Below, in pieces: positions 38,501 to 41,500 of a DNA stretch of 64,000 nucleotides (its first letter is position 1; every line of letters starts with the position of its first letter). The notes under the pieces were generated by a model. The model was not told where the DNA came from, searched no databases, and saw only the letters and a program-made list of their open reading frames with translations. Source of the stretch: Simmondsia chinensis (taxonomy: Eukaryota; Streptophyta; Magnoliopsida; Caryophyllales; Simmondsiaceae); assembly GCA_018398585.1 (NCBI GenBank), contig JAGTTD010000001.1, positions 28,093,438 to 28,157,437 of the forward strand, written 5' to 3'. The position numbers and the translations under genes were made by a program.

Positions 38501-41500
38501 GGGAAGATTAGTTCTTTTTCCTCGATGGCATCTTGGACCGTCCCCTAGGGACATAGCCTGGTGGTAGGGAACACTGGCGGCCTTACACGCCACCCGGGTT
38601 CGAATCTCAACTGTGGTACTTGTGGCTCTCCTTTATGGAGATTTTAAGGGGTTTCTTCTTTTAAGACAGCCTCGTATCTAGTGGCACATTCTGGTAGCTG
38701 TAGAAGCGTCATGAAGTTTGAGCCCTCAAACTTCTTCCTAAATTCAGTATCCAAGCCATTCAAGGCTAGCTTGGCATATTCAACTTCAAGAAGGGCTATA
38801 GTGCATTTTAACCTGGCTCTCTTGAATCGGTTAATGTAATCTTCCATAGATTCACTTGGCTTTTGTTTCATTCGAGCCAAGTTAGATATGGAAGTTCCTA
38901 GTTCCATTCTTGGGGACTGGGCCTGGAATTGCCTGGCCACGTCATCCCAACAGTAAATGGAATTAGGTGGTGGGCTAATGTACCACTGAAAGGTGGTCCC
39001 TGATAAAGAGCTAGGGAACTACCTGAGTTTGAGATACTGATTATCAGTTGCTTCTCTACATTGGCAATTAAACCTTGCCAAGTGCTCGAGGGCACACATA
39101 CTGCCTTCTCCTGAGAAAAGGGTGAACTCGAGGATTTTGTATCCTCGAGGGAAAGGGTATTCCTTGTCAATATAGTTAGGGTAAGGTTTACTATACAAGG
39201 GCCTATGGACCCTCGTGAGGCCTGGCCCATACATTTGTTCGATAAGGGCGGCCAATTGATCTTGGAGGGGTAGGTTAGGCACATGGTTGTGCTCCTGCCA
39301 TTGCCCCCAAGTGGTTGAGGGTCTCGAGGGGGATCAATAGGATACCCTGAGCTCCCTTTACAATCTGGTGTGGGAACAGTTGTTGGCCCTCATACGTTTG
39401 ATTGGCCATGAATTATGTTCTAGCAGATCCTGGGTTATGTGGCATGCTTAAGGGCACACCTACATTAGTAGACTATTGGTTCATCCTTGTTTGATCAATT
39501 CCCAAGCTCTGATGTTGAGGACGTGGGTGGTTAGCTTGCCCCCCAATTTGATAAGTATGAAGTGGTCTAGGAGGAAAGGCCTAGTCCCCAAAAGTGGGCA
39601 TTGTCCTTGCACACCTATTTCAAGGCCTTGAGTGGGCCTCGAGGCAACCTCTCCAACTTGAGGAGGGTATGAACGGTTATGCCTCCTGTCTTGAGGACAA
39701 GTGACATTGGCACATTGGGAGTTGGGATCTCTCGAAGCCAGAGAGAATCCCTGATTCGAAGGTCCAGCTGGCCCAAGGGGCACATTGTCATTTCTATGGT
39801 TGGATTCCAAGTCTTTAACACTTGGGTTTCCCATTCTCTCAGGGACTATGTAGTCAACCTGAGCAACTGGTAACTGTGAGCTCGAGGAAGCATCACGTCG
39901 GTATCTAGTTGGAACTAATGGAGAAGGTACAGGCTTGAGTTGCCTAATGTTCTCTCTAATGGCTTGGACTTAGCCATTATGAGTCCCAGCCTGTCTAATC
40001 AAGATAGGCTCGACCTCAACTATTGTCTGTCTTGCCACGTACTTAGCGATAAGGGTAGTGGTAGAAGACAAGGTTGAGTTCATTTTAACTAAGACTCTGT
40101 TAGTTTCTCTGTGAAGCCTTTCATTCGTTGAGGTTCCAACGTCATTTATCACGGCTCTCATGGTGGCAGAGTTTTCACGCTGGGCCATTAAAGTGCGCTT
40201 TGTTTTAACACGTTGTTTCTTAAAGGCCTCTTTCATAGCTTGTTGAACCCTTTGGTCTATGATTTCTAAACGATGTTTGAGCATGGCCATGAAACTCTTT
40301 TGAGAATAGCCATTAACCCGAATACGTTTGTCTTCTGGGATGTCTTCATCACCACCGCTTTCATTGCAGTGGGTGTGACTGGTTTCTTCCCCTCGTGATA
40401 CAAGGTTGTGTTCAAGAGGATGCTTGAGGGGGGACCAATCGAGGCTAAGCCTTCTGGTTCCTCATGCTCAAGAGCATTGGACCTCCTGGTTTTGACCATC
40501 GGCGAATGGTTTGAGATTAGGCTCTGGTAATCCACGACGGGGTTAAAGACAATGAAGTCTTGCGTTAAGCTTCCCACTTTGGTCATCAAAAGGATGTGTT
40601 TGCTATATTTGTTTGTTATTAAGTGTGATGTGGTCGCCGTAAATACAAATGTAAACAAACGTATAAAATGGAGTCACCGCGACTAGGGACAACAACAACA
40701 ACAGACCCAGTGCCTCAAGGGCTCTCACCTAAGCGGGGTCTGGGGTGGACTCACCGCGACTAGGGAGTAAACCTAAATTCGGACCGCACGTCTTTGACTT
40801 CAACCATTCACTGTTTTCGGAGAAAAAGAGGTGATACTTTGATGTATCTAACTTCGGTTATTTCGCGAGTTCTGCTTATGCTTCAATTAACAAGACTTTT
40901 TTAGATATTTTTCCATGGATTTTTTTATATATTTTTGACAGAAAATTAAGGGGATATGGACCTAACTCAAGTGGTAGTTACAACGACGGAGCAGGGCCCA
41001 CAAAATCGTACACTTAAAAGTCAGGAATTGGGGTGGATACAAACCCAAGAGCTCAGCAGTCCACTTACAAGCCTTGGTTTGTAGATTTTTAGACTTGACA
41101 CCCTTGACTTATAATAACTCGAATGAGTTAAAGTCTAACAAAATTTAGATGGAGCAAACCGTATTTAGGTCACTGGATTAGGACCAACACAGTCAAGGTC
41201 ATGTCTTGACCGTCAAAGCCCTAAATAATGGCGCAAACCTAAGTTCATCTGACTTATCAAGCAGTGATAATAGTGTTGAGACCAACGCAATCAAGGTCAA
41301 GCCTTGGCCGTCAAAGCTTAAAAGTAAAGCCTCAACTCTCAACTTGTCTATTTTGGGAATAGATAAAAAGAAGAGTTCTACCTGAAGCCCGAAGCACTGT
41401 ATTACTGAAGAAGCAAGTACAACAAGATCTACGTTACGCTAGAGTAAGTTAAGTTATGCTACTCCAAGGAAAAAGGACAAGTGTGCTGTAAAGAAAATTT

